The position numbers and the translations under genes were made by a program. 64,000 bases of DNA from Noviherbaspirillum cavernae (GTDB lineage: Bacteria > Pseudomonadota > Gammaproteobacteria > Burkholderiales > Burkholderiaceae_D): assembly GCF_003590875.1 (NCBI RefSeq), contig NZ_QYUN01000002.1, positions 1,240,001-1,304,000 of the forward strand. The letters are read 5' to 3'. A model generated the notes under the pieces. That model was not told the DNA's origin and did no database searches. It saw nothing but the letters and a program-made list of their open reading frames with translations. Positions within the stretch are counted from its first letter, which is position 1. Every line of letters starts with the position of its first letter. Of this stretch, positions 8,742-17,101 are shown one piece after another.

Positions 8742-10082
8742 TCAGTCGATCCGGATCATGCCCGCGGCGACGGTCTGGTGCGTGACCTCGTCAATCAGGA
8801 TGAATGCGCCGGTCGAACGGCTCGCATCGTACGCATCCGCAGCGAGCGCCTGCTGCACGTTGATCGATACCGTGGCAATGTCGTTCAGTTTCAGCGCGTC
8901 GGCTGCGCGCCTTTCCTGCGTGTTGATGTCGAGCAGGGTGTCGATCTTCGTGACGCGGGCGGCAACCTGCTTGGTCGTGTGTTTCAGCCAATATTTCCGG
9001 CGCATGTCGAGCGGCTCTTCCGACAGCCAGCAGATTTCGGCATCGACCGTCTTCAGCAGCGTTGCAGGCCTGTCGGCGGCAGCGAGCATGTCGCCGCGCG
9101 AAATGTCCACATATTCGTCAAGCAGCACGGTGACGGACTGGCCGACCACGGCGGAGTCCAGCGAGCCGTCCAGCGTGAGAATATCCTTCACGGTCGCACT
9201 CTGGCCACCGGGTTGTACGACCAGCTTGTCTCCCTTGCTTACCTTGCCCGCCTCGACACGGCCCATGTAGCCGCGGAAATCGTTGGCTTCATGACCGTTG
9301 TGGCGCGCCACCAGTTGCACCGGGAAACGGAACGGCTCGTCGTGCGATTCGTCATACACGGAAAGCGATTCCAGCAATTCGATCAAGGTCGGTCCGCTGT
9401 ACCACGGCATCTTGTCGCCGCGTTCCACTACGTTGTCGCCGGCCAGCGCGGACAGCGGGATCGGGCGAATGTCCGTCAACCCCAGCTGCTGCGCGAACTG
9501 CTGATAAGCATTGACGATGCGGTCGTACACGACTTGGTCGTAGTTGACCAGATCCATCTTGTTGACCGCCACGATCACGTGTTCGATGCGCAGCAAATGC
9601 GCGATGGTCGAGTGGCGCTTGGTTTGCGTCAGCAGCTCGACGCTGCCGTCGTCGTTCAGCTTCACCTTCGACACGTCGATCAGGATGATCACGGCGTCGG
9701 CAGTCGATGCGCCGGTCACCATGTTACGGGTGTACTGCTCGTGTCCCGGCGTGTCGGCGATGATGAACTTGCGCTTGGGCGTCGCGAAATAGCGGTAAGC
9801 GACGTCGATGGTGATGCCTTGTTCGCGTTCGGCTTCCAGGCCGTCGGTCAGCAGCGACAGGTCGATGGTGTCGCCCACAGTACGCTTGTGCCTGGCGCGC
9901 GAAATCGCATCGAGCTGGTCGGCGAAAATGCCCTTGCTGTCGAACAGCAAGCGGCCGATCAATGTGCTCTTGCCGTCATCCACCGAGCCGGCCGTAATGA
10001 AGCGCAGCAGTCCGCGCTCGGACGAAACAGCGTTCGACAGGTTTTGTTCCGCGACTACGGCCGCCGTTACGTTCCCACTCAT
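8742..10082 (-). CDS. cysN: sulfate adenylyltransferase subunit 1 CysN
   Basis: GTPase subunit of ATP sulfurylase; GTP hydrolysis drives formation of adenosine 5'-phosphosulfate (APS) by CysD. The protein has 446 residues of the EF-Tu-like fold. G motifs are GSVDDGKSTLIGRLL (G1, residue ~33), EQGITIDVAYRYF (G2/switch), DTPGHEQYTRNMVTGAS (G3) and AVNKMDLV (G4). It lacks the C-terminal APS kinase domain found in CysNC fusions, which agrees with an operon that reduces APS directly. Its ATG shares one base with the cysD stop (TGATG at 10080-10084). Confidence 0.96.
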   Translation of the reverse strand: MSGNVTAAVVAEQNLSNAVSSERGLLRFITAGSVDDGKSTLIGRLLFDSKGIFADQLDAISRARHKRTVGDTIDLSLLTDGLEAEREQGITIDVAYRYFATPKRKFIIADTPGHEQYTRNMVTGASTADAVIILIDVSKVKLNDDGSVELLTQTKRHSTIAHLLRIEHVIVAVNKMDLVNYDQVVYDRIVNAYQQFAQQLGLTDIRPIPLSALAGDNVVERGDKMPWYSGPTLIELLESLSVYDESHDEPFRFPVQLVARHNGHEANDFRGYMGRVEAGKVSKGDKLVVQPGGQSATVKDILTLDGSLDSAVVGQSVTVLLDEYVDISRGDMLAAADRPATLLKTVDAEICWLSEEPLDMRRKYWLKHTTKQVAARVTKIDTLLDINTQERRAADALKLNDIATVSINVQQALAADAYDASRSTGAFILIDEVTHQTVAAGMIRID

Positions 10083-11029
10083 CAGAAATATCCTTCCTTC
10101 TTGCGTTTTTCCATCGATGCTTCCGATGTCTGGTCGTCCATGCGGGTCGCGCCGCGTTCGGTGATCTGGGTCACGGCGGTTTCGGCAATGATCGCGTCAA
10201 CGTCTGCCGCGTCCGATGCAACCGGGCAGGTGCAGGAGATGTCGCCGACGGTGCGGAAGCGCACGACGCGGGTCTCGACCGTTTCCCCTTCCTTCGGCGG
10301 CGTCAGATCGGTCAGCGGCACCAGCAGCCCATTGCGCGGGATCACCTGGCGCTCGTGCGCAAAGTAAATCTGCGGCAGCGTCAGCTTTTCGCGCGCAATG
10401 TATTGCCAGACGTCGAGTTCGGTCCAGTTCGAGATCGGGAACACGCGCATGTTTTCGCCCGGATGCACGCGGGTGTTGTACAGGTCCCAGAGTTCGGGAC
10501 GTTGCGCCTTCGGATTCCACTGGCCGAATTCATCGCGGAAGGAAAAGATGCGTTCCTTCGCGCGGGCCTTTTCTTCATCGCGGCGCGCGCCGCCGATGCA
10601 GGCGTCGAACTTGTACTCGGCAATTGTCTCCAGCAAGGTCACCGCTTGCGCCGCATTGCGCGAATCGGTTTGCGGATTGCGCAGACGCACCGTGCCGCGC
10701 TTGATCGAGTCCTCGACCGAGCCGACGATCAATTTTTCGCCCAGTTCGGCCACGCGCTTGTCGCGGAAGGCGATGACCTCCGGGAAGTTGTGGCCGGTAT
10801 CGATATGCACCAGCGGGAAGGGGAATTTTCCTGGACGGAAGGCCTTTTCCGCTATGCGCAGCAGGACAATCGAGTCCTTGCCGCCGGAGAAGAGCAAAGC
10901 CGGATTCGTGCATTCGGCTGCGACCTCGCGCATGATGTGGATCGCTTCCGACTCCAGCCAATCGAGGTGGCGCTCATTGACTGAGCCTTTGGCGGTATTC
11001 AGAAAAGGATTTTCGACTGCTGTATTCAT
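10082..11029 (-). CDS. cysD: sulfate adenylyltransferase subunit 2 CysD
   Basis: Catalytic subunit of the CysDN ATP sulfurylase, a PP-loop N-type ATP pyrophosphatase of 315 residues. The PP-loop is LLFSGGKDSIVLLRIAEKAF near residue 47, preceded by HLDWLESEAIHIMREVAAE. The C-terminal part contains RDEEKARAKERIFSFRDEFGQWNPK and the WTELDVWQYI segment typical of CysD. It lies four bases after cysH and overlaps cysN by one base, so it belongs to the same transcript. The first residues (MNTAVENPFLNTAK) are variable in the family, so the start could shift by a few codons. Confidence 0.96.
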   Translation of the reverse strand: MNTAVENPFLNTAKGSVNERHLDWLESEAIHIMREVAAECTNPALLFSGGKDSIVLLRIAEKAFRPGKFPFPLVHIDTGHNFPEVIAFRDKRVAELGEKLIVGSVEDSIKRGTVRLRNPQTDSRNAAQAVTLLETIAEYKFDACIGGARRDEEKARAKERIFSFRDEFGQWNPKAQRPELWDLYNTRVHPGENMRVFPISNWTELDVWQYIAREKLTLPQIYFAHERQVIPRNGLLVPLTDLTPPKEGETVETRVVRFRTVGDISCTCPVASDAADVDAIIAETAVTQITERGATRMDDQTSEASMEKRKKEGYF

Positions 11030-11033
11030 AGTT

Positions 11034-11753
11034 TCACGCTACCGATTTGGTTCTAACGAGCTTGCCATCGACCACATGCAGGCCGCATTCCTTTGTTTCC
11101 GGATTTTCCCACCACCAGCGTCCGGCGCGCACGTCTTCACCCGGCTGGATCGCACGCGTACAGGGTTCGCAGCCGATCGACGGATACCCCTTGTCGTGCA
11201 GGGGGTTGTACGGCACGTTGTTGCTGCGGATGTAATGCCACACGTCTTCTTCCGACCAGTCGGCCAGCGGATTGAATTTCGTCATGCCGTGCGCTTCGTC
11301 GTTTTCCTGCACGTCGAGCGCGGCGCGCGTCGTCGATTGCGCGCGGCGTTGTCCGGTGATCCACGCCTTGTTACCGGACAGCGCGCGCTTCAATGGCTCG
11401 ACCTTGCGAATGCGGCAGCATTCCTTGCGCATCGTGACGCTGTCGTAAAAGGCGTTCAGGCCGTTCTGCTGCACGTAGGCATCGACGGCAGCCTGCTCCG
11501 GCTTGTACAGCGCAACGTCATAGCCGTAGGTTTCCTTGATACGGTCCAGCACGCCCAGCGTTTCCTTGTGCAGGCGGCCGGTCTCCAGCGAGAAGATGCC
11601 TATCTTGTCCTGCAGCTTCGCGCGCAGGATCAGGTCGGTCAGCACCATGTCTTCCGCCGCCAGGCTGGATGCGAACACGGCAGGCGAAAAATCGCATGCA
11701 ATGCGCTCCAGCGTGGCTTGTGTATCGGCTACGAGCTGGTCGTAGTCGCTCAT
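11034..11753 (-). CDS. cysH: adenylyl-sulfate (APS) reductase, CysH family
   Basis: Thioredoxin-dependent reductase giving sulfite, about 239 residues. Two cysteine pairs, ECCRIRK and GCEPCTR, are present in addition to the catalytic ECGLH near the C-terminus; in this family the pairs bind a [4Fe-4S] cluster and mark enzymes that reduce APS, not PAPS. No APS kinase (cysC) is in the operon, which fits. I chose ATG 11753 (MSDYDQLV) because its first bases overlap the stop of the upstream DUF934 gene (TCAT at 11750-11753); the longer in-frame extension to 11807 lies inside that gene. The ITGQRRAQSTTRAALDV segment is the substrate-binding region of the family. Confidence 0.94.
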   Translation of the reverse strand: MSDYDQLVADTQATLERIACDFSPAVFASSLAAEDMVLTDLILRAKLQDKIGIFSLETGRLHKETLGVLDRIKETYGYDVALYKPEQAAVDAYVQQNGLNAFYDSVTMRKECCRIRKVEPLKRALSGNKAWITGQRRAQSTTRAALDVQENDEAHGMTKFNPLADWSEEDVWHYIRSNNVPYNPLHDKGYPSIGCEPCTRAIQPGEDVRAGRWWWENPETKECGLHVVDGKLVRTKSVA

Positions 11754-12271
11754 GCGGGGACTCCGGCGCGTTTCGCGCGGCGGAACAGCGGATTCTTCTG
11801 ATCCCACGAGTTCTGGTAGGTTTCCGAAAAGTCGGTCAAGCCCTTCACGGCATCGTGAATGTCCTTGTCTTCGCGCACGGCAAATGCATCGAAGCCGACG
11901 CGCTGCATGTAGAACAACTGGTCGCGCAGGACGTCGCCGATGGCGCGCAGTTCGCCGGCATATCCGAGGCGCACGCGCAGATTGTAGGCAGTGGAGTAAC
12001 CGCGGCCATCCATGAATTTCGGAAAATCGACAGCGATCAGCTTGAAATGATCAAGTTCGCCCTTGAGCTCTTCCGCGCGCTCGCTGCTGGCCAGCCATAT
12101 GCCCAGGTCGGCGCGGCCCTGCAGCTTTTCACGCTGCACCTTCCATACAGCGAGCGGCACGATGACTTTGCCGGCGGGAACGGCGATCGCTTCGGGCGCA
12201 TCGCCTTCCGCCAGCCGCAACACGGTCCAGTCGTCGGCGACAACCGTGCGGTTCTTGATGATGTTACGCAT
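11750..12271 (-). CDS. DUF934 protein of the sulfate assimilation operon
   Basis: A 173-residue protein of family DUF934, often annotated as a probable oxidoreductase linked to sulfite reduction; no biochemical role is established. Visible features are WTVLRLAEGD near the N-terminus, VPLAVWKVQREKL, LGIWLASSERAEEL, VDFPKFMDGRGYSTAYNLR and a C-terminal DAFAVREDKDIHDAVK. There are no cysteines or known cofactor motifs. I chose ATG 12271 because AGGAG lies at normal spacing (plus strand 12281-12287) and MRNIIKNRTVV is the usual start. It overlaps cysI by eight bases and cysH by four, so it is translated from the same mRNA between the two reductases. A partner or electron-delivery role for CysI is inference from position only. 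Confidence 0.88.
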   Translation of the reverse strand: MRNIIKNRTVVADDWTVLRLAEGDAPEAIAVPAGKVIVPLAVWKVQREKLQGRADLGIWLASSERAEELKGELDHFKLIAVDFPKFMDGRGYSTAYNLRVRLGYAGELRAIGDVLRDQLFYMQRVGFDAFAVREDKDIHDAVKGLTDFSETYQNSWDQKNPLFRRAKRAGVPA

Positions 12272-13958
12272 ATGCATCCTCTCCTGCGGGATGGGCAATC
12301 TTGATGGGTGTTGCATAGACATGCTCCTTGAACGGCGCGATGCCGATGCGGCGCGCCGTGTCGATGAAGCGCTCGTCTTCGATCCGGTCGCGCAGGTAGA
12401 CCTGCAGCAGACGGTCGATCACTTCCGGCATCTGGTTGGCCGCGAACGAGGGGCCGATGATCTTGCCGATGCTGGACTCATTGCCCTGGGAGCCGCCGAT
12501 CGACACCTGGTACCACTCGCTGCCATCCTTGTCGACGCCGAGAATGCCGATGTGACCGATGTGATGGTGACCGCAGGAGTTGATGCATCCCGAGATGTTC
12601 AGTTCGATCTCGCCGATGTCGTGCTGGAAATCGAGGTTGTCGAAACGTTCCGCGATGTCGGCCGCGATCGGAATCGACTTCGCGTTCGCCAGCGAGCAGA
12701 AGTCGCCGCCGGGGCAGCAGATGATGTCGGTCAGGAGGCCGATATTGGGTGTGGCCAGACCGTTCGCCTTCGCTTCCTTCCACAGTGCAATGAGGTCGGA
12801 CTGCTTGACGTCGGCCAGCACCAGGTTCTGCTCATGTGTCACACGCAGCTCGCCAAAGCTGTAGCGGTCGGCCAGGTCGGCCACCAGTTCGATCTGGTCG
12901 TCGGTGGCGTCGCCCGGCGGCACGCCGGTCTTCTTCAGTGACAGCACGACGGCCTTGTAGCCGGGAGTCTTGTGCCCTTTGACGTTGCGCTTGATCCAGT
13001 TCGCAAATGCCTTGTCTTCTGCTTTCAACTGCTCCACTGCCGCATCGGTGGCTGGCAGGGATTCGTAGTTGGGCGGCGCGAAATAGGCCGCCACGCGGTC
13101 GACTTCTTCCTGCGGAATGGTGCTGGGGCCGTTCTTCAGGTCTTGCCATTCTTCCTCGGTCTGGCGCTGGAATTCCTCGATGCCGATTGCCTTCACCAGA
13201 ATCTTGATGCGCGCCTTGTAGATGTTGTCGCGGCGGCCATGCTGGTTGTATACCCGCATGATGGCTTCGATGTAGGAGAGCAGGTGCTGCCACGGCAGGA
13301 ACTCGCGGATCACGCTGCCGAGGATGGGGGTGCGGCCCATGCCGCCACCGACCAGCACCTTGAAGCCGACTTCGCCTTGCTCGTTCTTCACGGCGTGCAA
13401 GCCGATATCGTGCAAGGCGGTCGCTGCGCGGTCTTCCACCGAGCCGTTGATCGCGATCTTGAATTTACGCGGCAGGTAAGCGAATTCCGGATGGAAAGTG
13501 CTCCATTCACGCAGAATCTCGGCGAATGGGCGCGGGTCGACGATCTCGTCCGGTGCGATGCCGCAGTACTCGTCCGAAGTGATGTTGCGGATGCAATTGC
13601 CGGACGTCTGGATCGCATGCATTTCGACCGAGGCCAGCTTGTCGAGAATGTCGGGTGTTTCTTCCAGCTCGATCCAGTTGAACTGGATGTTCTGGCGCGT
13701 GGTGAAGTGGCCGTAGTTGCGGTCATGTTCGCGCGCGATGTGCGCGAACATGCGCATCTGCGCCGACGACAGCAGGCCGTACGGGACGGCGATGCGCAGC
13801 ATGTAAGCGTGACGCTGCATGTACAGGCCGTTCTGCAGGCGCAGCGGGCGGAATTCGTCTTCACTCAGCTCGCCTGACAGGCGTCGGCGAACTTGATCGC
13901 GGTATTGTGCAGCGCGTTCCTTGACGATCTGGAAGTCATATTGGTCGTAGCGATACAT
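12264..13958 (-). CDS. cysI: assimilatory sulfite reductase, siroheme [4Fe-4S] type (CysI/NirA family)
   Basis: Six-electron reductase that converts sulfite to sulfide, 564 residues with two ferredoxin-like/siroheme-binding repeats. Siroheme-side residues are in QTSGNCIRNITSDEYCG and KVLVGGGMGRTP. The cluster cysteines are in CCPGGDFC (CX5C) and SGCINSCGHHH (CX3C), all intact. The protein is one chain of the ferredoxin-type or CysI-like family, and no flavoprotein CysJ is nearby, so the electron donor is unknown. It is second in the operon, nine bases after the TauE/SafE exporter. A nitrite reductase of the same fold is the alternative, but the cysHDN context favours sulfite. Confidence 0.94.
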   Translation of the reverse strand: MYRYDQYDFQIVKERAAQYRDQVRRRLSGELSEDEFRPLRLQNGLYMQRHAYMLRIAVPYGLLSSAQMRMFAHIAREHDRNYGHFTTRQNIQFNWIELEETPDILDKLASVEMHAIQTSGNCIRNITSDEYCGIAPDEIVDPRPFAEILREWSTFHPEFAYLPRKFKIAINGSVEDRAATALHDIGLHAVKNEQGEVGFKVLVGGGMGRTPILGSVIREFLPWQHLLSYIEAIMRVYNQHGRRDNIYKARIKILVKAIGIEEFQRQTEEEWQDLKNGPSTIPQEEVDRVAAYFAPPNYESLPATDAAVEQLKAEDKAFANWIKRNVKGHKTPGYKAVVLSLKKTGVPPGDATDDQIELVADLADRYSFGELRVTHEQNLVLADVKQSDLIALWKEAKANGLATPNIGLLTDIICCPGGDFCSLANAKSIPIAADIAERFDNLDFQHDIGEIELNISGCINSCGHHHIGHIGILGVDKDGSEWYQVSIGGSQGNESSIGKIIGPSFAANQMPEVIDRLLQVYLRDRIEDERFIDTARRIGIAPFKEHVYATPIKIAHPAGEDAYA

Positions 13959-13967
13959 CTTCAGTCC

Positions 13968-14741
13968 TTAAAAAACCAGTTTTGCGGCGACAGCCGTCAG
14001 CGTTGCCGCCAGCAAGGCACGCATGAATTTTTCGGGCATTGCGCGAGCGGCGAGGGAGCCGATGGTGATGCCTGGAACCGACCCCAACAGCAGGGTTGCC
14101 AGCAGCATCCAGTTGATTGATCCCAGCCACCAGTGACCGGCGGCGGCGATGGCCGTCAATGGTACGGCGTACGCGATGTCCGTGCCAGCGATTTCCGCCG
14201 GCGATAGTCGCGGGTAGAGCAATACGAGCAGCGTGGCGCCGACCGCGCCGGCACCGATCGAGGAAATGGTCACCAGGGCGCCAAGCACGGCGCCGATGAT
14301 GATGGTTGCAGCGGCGAGGCCGCGGCCTTGCAGCTGTTTTTCGGGATGCGCGAGCACCCATGCCTGCATGCGGCCTCTGAATAACAGCGCAAAAACCGTC
14401 AGCAGAACAGAGCCTGCGATGGAGTAGCGAATGATCTTGCCGATTTCCTTGTCAAGCTGGCCGAAATACTTGAGCGCCAGCGTGGTGGCAAGCGCCGCCG
14501 GCAGCGCGCCGAGGCACAGGTGGCGGACGACGTCCCAGCGTACGGTGCCGCGGACCCGATGCGCAAGCGTGCCGACCGCCTTGGTGGTGGAGGCAAATGC
14601 GAGGTCGGTGCCGACCGCGACAGTGGGAGATACGCCGAACATGAGAGTCAACAATGGTGTCATCAGCGATCCGCCGCCGACGCCGGTCAGTCCGACCAGC
14701 AGCCCGACAGCAAAACCGGAGAGTACATAAGTTACAGTCAT
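13968..14741 (-). CDS. TauE/SafE family sulfite exporter-like permease
   Basis: Integral membrane protein of 257 residues with about eight hydrophobic helices, family TauE/SafE (DUF81). It starts with VTYVLSGFAVGLLVGLTGVGGGSLMTPLL, the glycine-rich motif of the family, and repeats a related motif in its second half (IIGAVLGALVTISSIGAGAVGATLLVLLYPRLSP). Members move sulfite or organosulfur anions. It is the first gene of the cys operon and divergent from cysB, so export of excess sulfite or import of a sulfur anion is plausible. The direction of transport cannot be told from sequence. Confidence 0.88.
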   Translation of the reverse strand: MTVTYVLSGFAVGLLVGLTGVGGGSLMTPLLTLMFGVSPTVAVGTDLAFASTTKAVGTLAHRVRGTVRWDVVRHLCLGALPAALATTLALKYFGQLDKEIGKIIRYSIAGSVLLTVFALLFRGRMQAWVLAHPEKQLQGRGLAAATIIIGAVLGALVTISSIGAGAVGATLLVLLYPRLSPAEIAGTDIAYAVPLTAIAAAGHWWLGSINWMLLATLLLGSVPGITIGSLAARAMPEKFMRALLAATLTAVAAKLVF

Positions 14742-14881
14742 ATGATCCTTCGCAAACGAGCATGAATCGTAATAAACTTATTTCTTATTCCAAACTACAG
14801 AGTATTTATTTGCTTATATGCTCATTCGGCATAAACAAAAGCGAAAAATGGATGCTGAATAGACAATAAACAGAGGATGCG
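14742..14881. promoter_or_regulatory. divergent regulatory region between cys operon and cysB
   Basis: This 140-base gap is strikingly AT-rich between 14768 and 14830 (ATAAACTTATTTCTTATTCC and TATTTATTTGCTTATATG) compared with its flanks. It must hold the promoters of both the cys operon (minus) and cysB (plus). CysB sites are poorly conserved, so I do not assign exact boxes; autoregulation and activation from here are inferred from the arrangement. Confidence 0.55.
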
Positions 14882-15823
14882 ATGAACCTCCATCAATTGC
14901 GCTTCGTTCGCGAAGCCGTGCGGCAGAACTTCAACCTGACGGAAGCGGCCAAAGCGCTCTACACGTCGCAGCCGGGCGTGTCCAAGGCGATCATCGAGCT
15001 GGAGGAAGAGCTGGGCGTGGATATATTCACGCGCCACGGCAAGCGTATTCGCGGCCTGACCGAGCCGGGCAGGGCCATCCTGAAATCGGTCGAGCTGATC
15101 ATGCAGGAAATCGATGGCTTGAAGCGCATCGGCAAGGAATTCGCGGCGCAGGACAGCGGCAGCTTCACGATCGCGACCACGCATACGCAGGCGCGCTACA
15201 CCTTGCCCAAGGTGGTGCAGGCGTTTACACAAAAGTATCCGAAGGTTCGGCTTTCCCTGCTGCAAGGTAATCCCAAGCAGGTTGCGGAAATGGTACTGAA
15301 GGATCAGGCCGATCTCGCCCTTGCGACCGAATCGATCGCCAATGCGGACGGCTTGATCACGATTCCCTGCTATCAATGGGAGCACGTCGTCGTCGTCCCG
15401 CTGGACCACCCTCTGCTCAAATCCAAGGCGCTGACGCTGGAAGAGATCGGCACGTATCCGATCATTACCTACGACGCGGCGTTTGCGGGGCGCGCCAAGA
15501 TCGACCATGCCTTTTCGTTGCGCGGACTCAACCCCGACGTATTGCTCGAAGCCATCGATGCCGACGTGATCAAGACCTATGTCGAACTCGGGCTGGGGGT
15601 CGGCATCATTGCCGGGATGGCATACGATCCGGAGCGCGACAGGAACCTGCGGGCGATCCCGGTCGGCCATCTGTTCGGTACCAATGTGTCGCGCGTGGCG
15701 CTGAAGCAGGGCGCTTATCTGCGCGGTTATGTATACACATTCATCGAGCTGCTGACGCCGACGCTCAATCGCAAGCTGATCGAGCAGTTGATGAGCGGCG
15801 AGAAGGATGCGTACGAATTATGA
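14882..15823 (+). CDS. cysB: LysR-type regulator CysB (sulfur assimilation)
   Basis: Transcription regulator of 313 residues with the N-terminal LysR helix-turn-helix (MNLHQLRFVREAVRQNFNL ... TSQPGVSKAIIELEEELG) and a C-terminal type-2 periplasmic-binding-like sensor domain. The helix-turn-helix sequence and the TTHTQARYTLP segment around residue 100 are characteristic of CysB/Cbl, which respond to O-acetylserine/N-acetylserine or sulfate. It is divergent from the sulfate operon it would control. Cbl is the close alternative; the location next to cysIHDN favours CysB. Confidence 0.93.
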   Translation: MNLHQLRFVREAVRQNFNLTEAAKALYTSQPGVSKAIIELEEELGVDIFTRHGKRIRGLTEPGRAILKSVELIMQEIDGLKRIGKEFAAQDSGSFTIATTHTQARYTLPKVVQAFTQKYPKVRLSLLQGNPKQVAEMVLKDQADLALATESIANADGLITIPCYQWEHVVVVPLDHPLLKSKALTLEEIGTYPIITYDAAFAGRAKIDHAFSLRGLNPDVLLEAIDADVIKTYVELGLGVGIIAGMAYDPERDRNLRAIPVGHLFGTNVSRVALKQGAYLRGYVYTFIELLTPTLNRKLIEQLMSGEKDAYEL

Positions 15824-15827
15824 AGCC

Positions 15828-15847
15828 GCCGGGGCTTTGGCCCCGGC
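15828..15847. terminator. GC hairpin between cysB and iclR
   Basis: CCGGGGC and GCCCCGG form a perfect stem of seven pairs with a TTTG loop just after the cysB stop. There is no T run on either strand, so it would be an atypical terminator between two convergent genes. Confidence 0.4.
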
Positions 15848-15915
15848 AGGATAGGCACGAATTAGGCACGCATTCGTGCATATGCCATTCCGGCAAGCCG
15901 GCGTCAGCCCGCCTG

Positions 15916-16782
15916 TCAAACTGCGCGATACCCCAGCCGCTGCGAGAGTTGTTGCGCATGCGCTTTTGTCGCCTGCGCGATGTCCCCGTCCCACGCCCCA
16001 TCGATATGCGCGGACGACCCGACCACGGTCAGGCAGAAGCGCATGCGAGCTTCGTGATCGAAAACAGGCGCGGAGAATGCATTGAATCCCGCCAGCAGGC
16101 GCTCCGCCGTCCGGCTGATGCTGGGTCTCCGTACTTCCGATGGATCGAGATGCCCGATCATGCGGGCCATGCCGTGCTGCCGCGTTTCCGCAAGCAGCGG
16201 GGCAAGCGCTTCCATGGTGGAGGGGGCATTCAGTTTCTCGTCGCGGTTGCGCATCAATTCCTTGTCCAGCATGTCCCGCGTTTCGCTTTCCGGCATGAAG
16301 GCGGCGAAGCAGAGGCCGCTGGCGGTATAGGTCAGCGGCATGACGCTGCCGATCTGCAGGTTGACCGTCACCGGGCCGCGCGATTGCAGCAGCCGGATAT
16401 AGGTCGGCCCGAAATTGCCCCAGGTCGCAAGCGCCACCGTTTCGCCGGTTGCGTCGCGCAGGCTGGTCATCGCCTCGTCCGCCAGCTTGACCGCGTCGAG
16501 CCGGCCGAGCGCGGCCAGACCGAGTTCCAGCGCCAGCGCCCCCAGATCGTACAAGCCGGTGGCGGCATCCTGTTCCACCAGGCCGACACGGATCAGGCTG
16601 ACCAGATAGCGATGCGCCTTGGCGGACGGCATGCCCGCATTTCTGGCCAGTGCCGACAAGGCAAGCGGGCCGGGTGCATTGGCCAGCGCGAGCAGCAAGG
16701 GGGCCGCGACTTCAACGGATTGAATGCCTTGCTGCTCGCTGGAATGGCTCGTTTCGTCCTTGATCCTGGGTGATTGCTTCAT
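15916..16782 (-). CDS. IclR-family transcriptional regulator
   Basis: A 288-residue regulator with an N-terminal winged helix (about residues 18-80: IQSVEVAAPLLLALANAPGP ... AKAHRYLVSLIRVGLVEQD) and a C-terminal IclR effector domain (about 95-280, with the usual VGSSAHIDG-like end). The ligand cannot be read from sequence. It is divergent from the short Bug remnant, FAH-family hydrolase and VOC genes and probably controls them. A sequence resembling the IclR operator lies between them at 16811-16825. Confidence 0.9.
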   Translation of the reverse strand: MKQSPRIKDETSHSSEQQGIQSVEVAAPLLLALANAPGPLALSALARNAGMPSAKAHRYLVSLIRVGLVEQDAATGLYDLGALALELGLAALGRLDAVKLADEAMTSLRDATGETVALATWGNFGPTYIRLLQSRGPVTVNLQIGSVMPLTYTASGLCFAAFMPESETRDMLDKELMRNRDEKLNAPSTMEALAPLLAETRQHGMARMIGHLDPSEVRRPSISRTAERLLAGFNAFSAPVFDHEARMRFCLTVVGSSAHIDGAWDGDIAQATKAHAQQLSQRLGYRAV

Positions 16783-16810
16783 TGTTCTTTGATGGTAGTA
16801 TTACGATATG

Positions 16811-16825
16811 GTGAATAAATTTCAT
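16811..16825. promoter_or_regulatory. candidate IclR-type operator
   Basis: GTGAATAAATTTCAT has TGAA and TTCA half-sites around an A/T-rich centre and matches about nine of the 14 fixed positions of the E. coli IclR box (TGGAAATNATTTCCA). It lies 29 bases upstream of the iclR start and upstream of the divergent genes. The match is by eye. Confidence 0.4.
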
Positions 16826-16900
16826 AAAGCGTAATATCGAGCGATGATAGATCAGTTTTTGATATTTGACCATCAGCGAACAAGCCCAATAGGAAGCAAG

Positions 16901-17047
16901 ATGCGCAATGTGAAACTGGTTCGCAAACTGACTGATTTCGGCGTCGAGCCGCTGGCGGGCACGACGGAACAGATGGCGAACCACATCAAGACCGAAACGG
17001 CGCGCTGGCATGCGCTGATCAAGGAGCGTCAGCTGACGCTTGATTGA
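16901..17047 (+). pseudogene. C-terminal remnant of a Bug/TctC-type solute-binding protein
   Basis: A 48-codon frame starting at ATG 16901 encodes FGVEPLAGTTEQMANHIKTE followed by ARWHALIKERQLTLD. This is the ending of Bug (TctC) periplasmic tricarboxylate-type binding proteins (family form: GVEPxGGTPEQFAxxIxxEIARWxKVIKxAGI). The other ~270 residues and the signal peptide are missing; upstream is only the iclR promoter region. A reasonable ribosome site (AGGA, then AAGCAAG) precedes the ATG, so a short peptide might still be made. It lies in frame order with the hydrolase at 17102, suggesting a deletion that fused the promoter to the gene's tail. A functional small protein is possible but unsupported. 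Confidence 0.7.
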
Positions 17048-17101
17048 TTTTGCTCGACTGATTCCGATTGATTCATTGACGCAGAACTACAGGATAGACA
17101 C

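Noticed and set aside
8724..10367. 547-codon plus-strand frame opposite cysN/cysD
   Set aside because: Shadow of strongly recognised CysN and CysD; no motifs.
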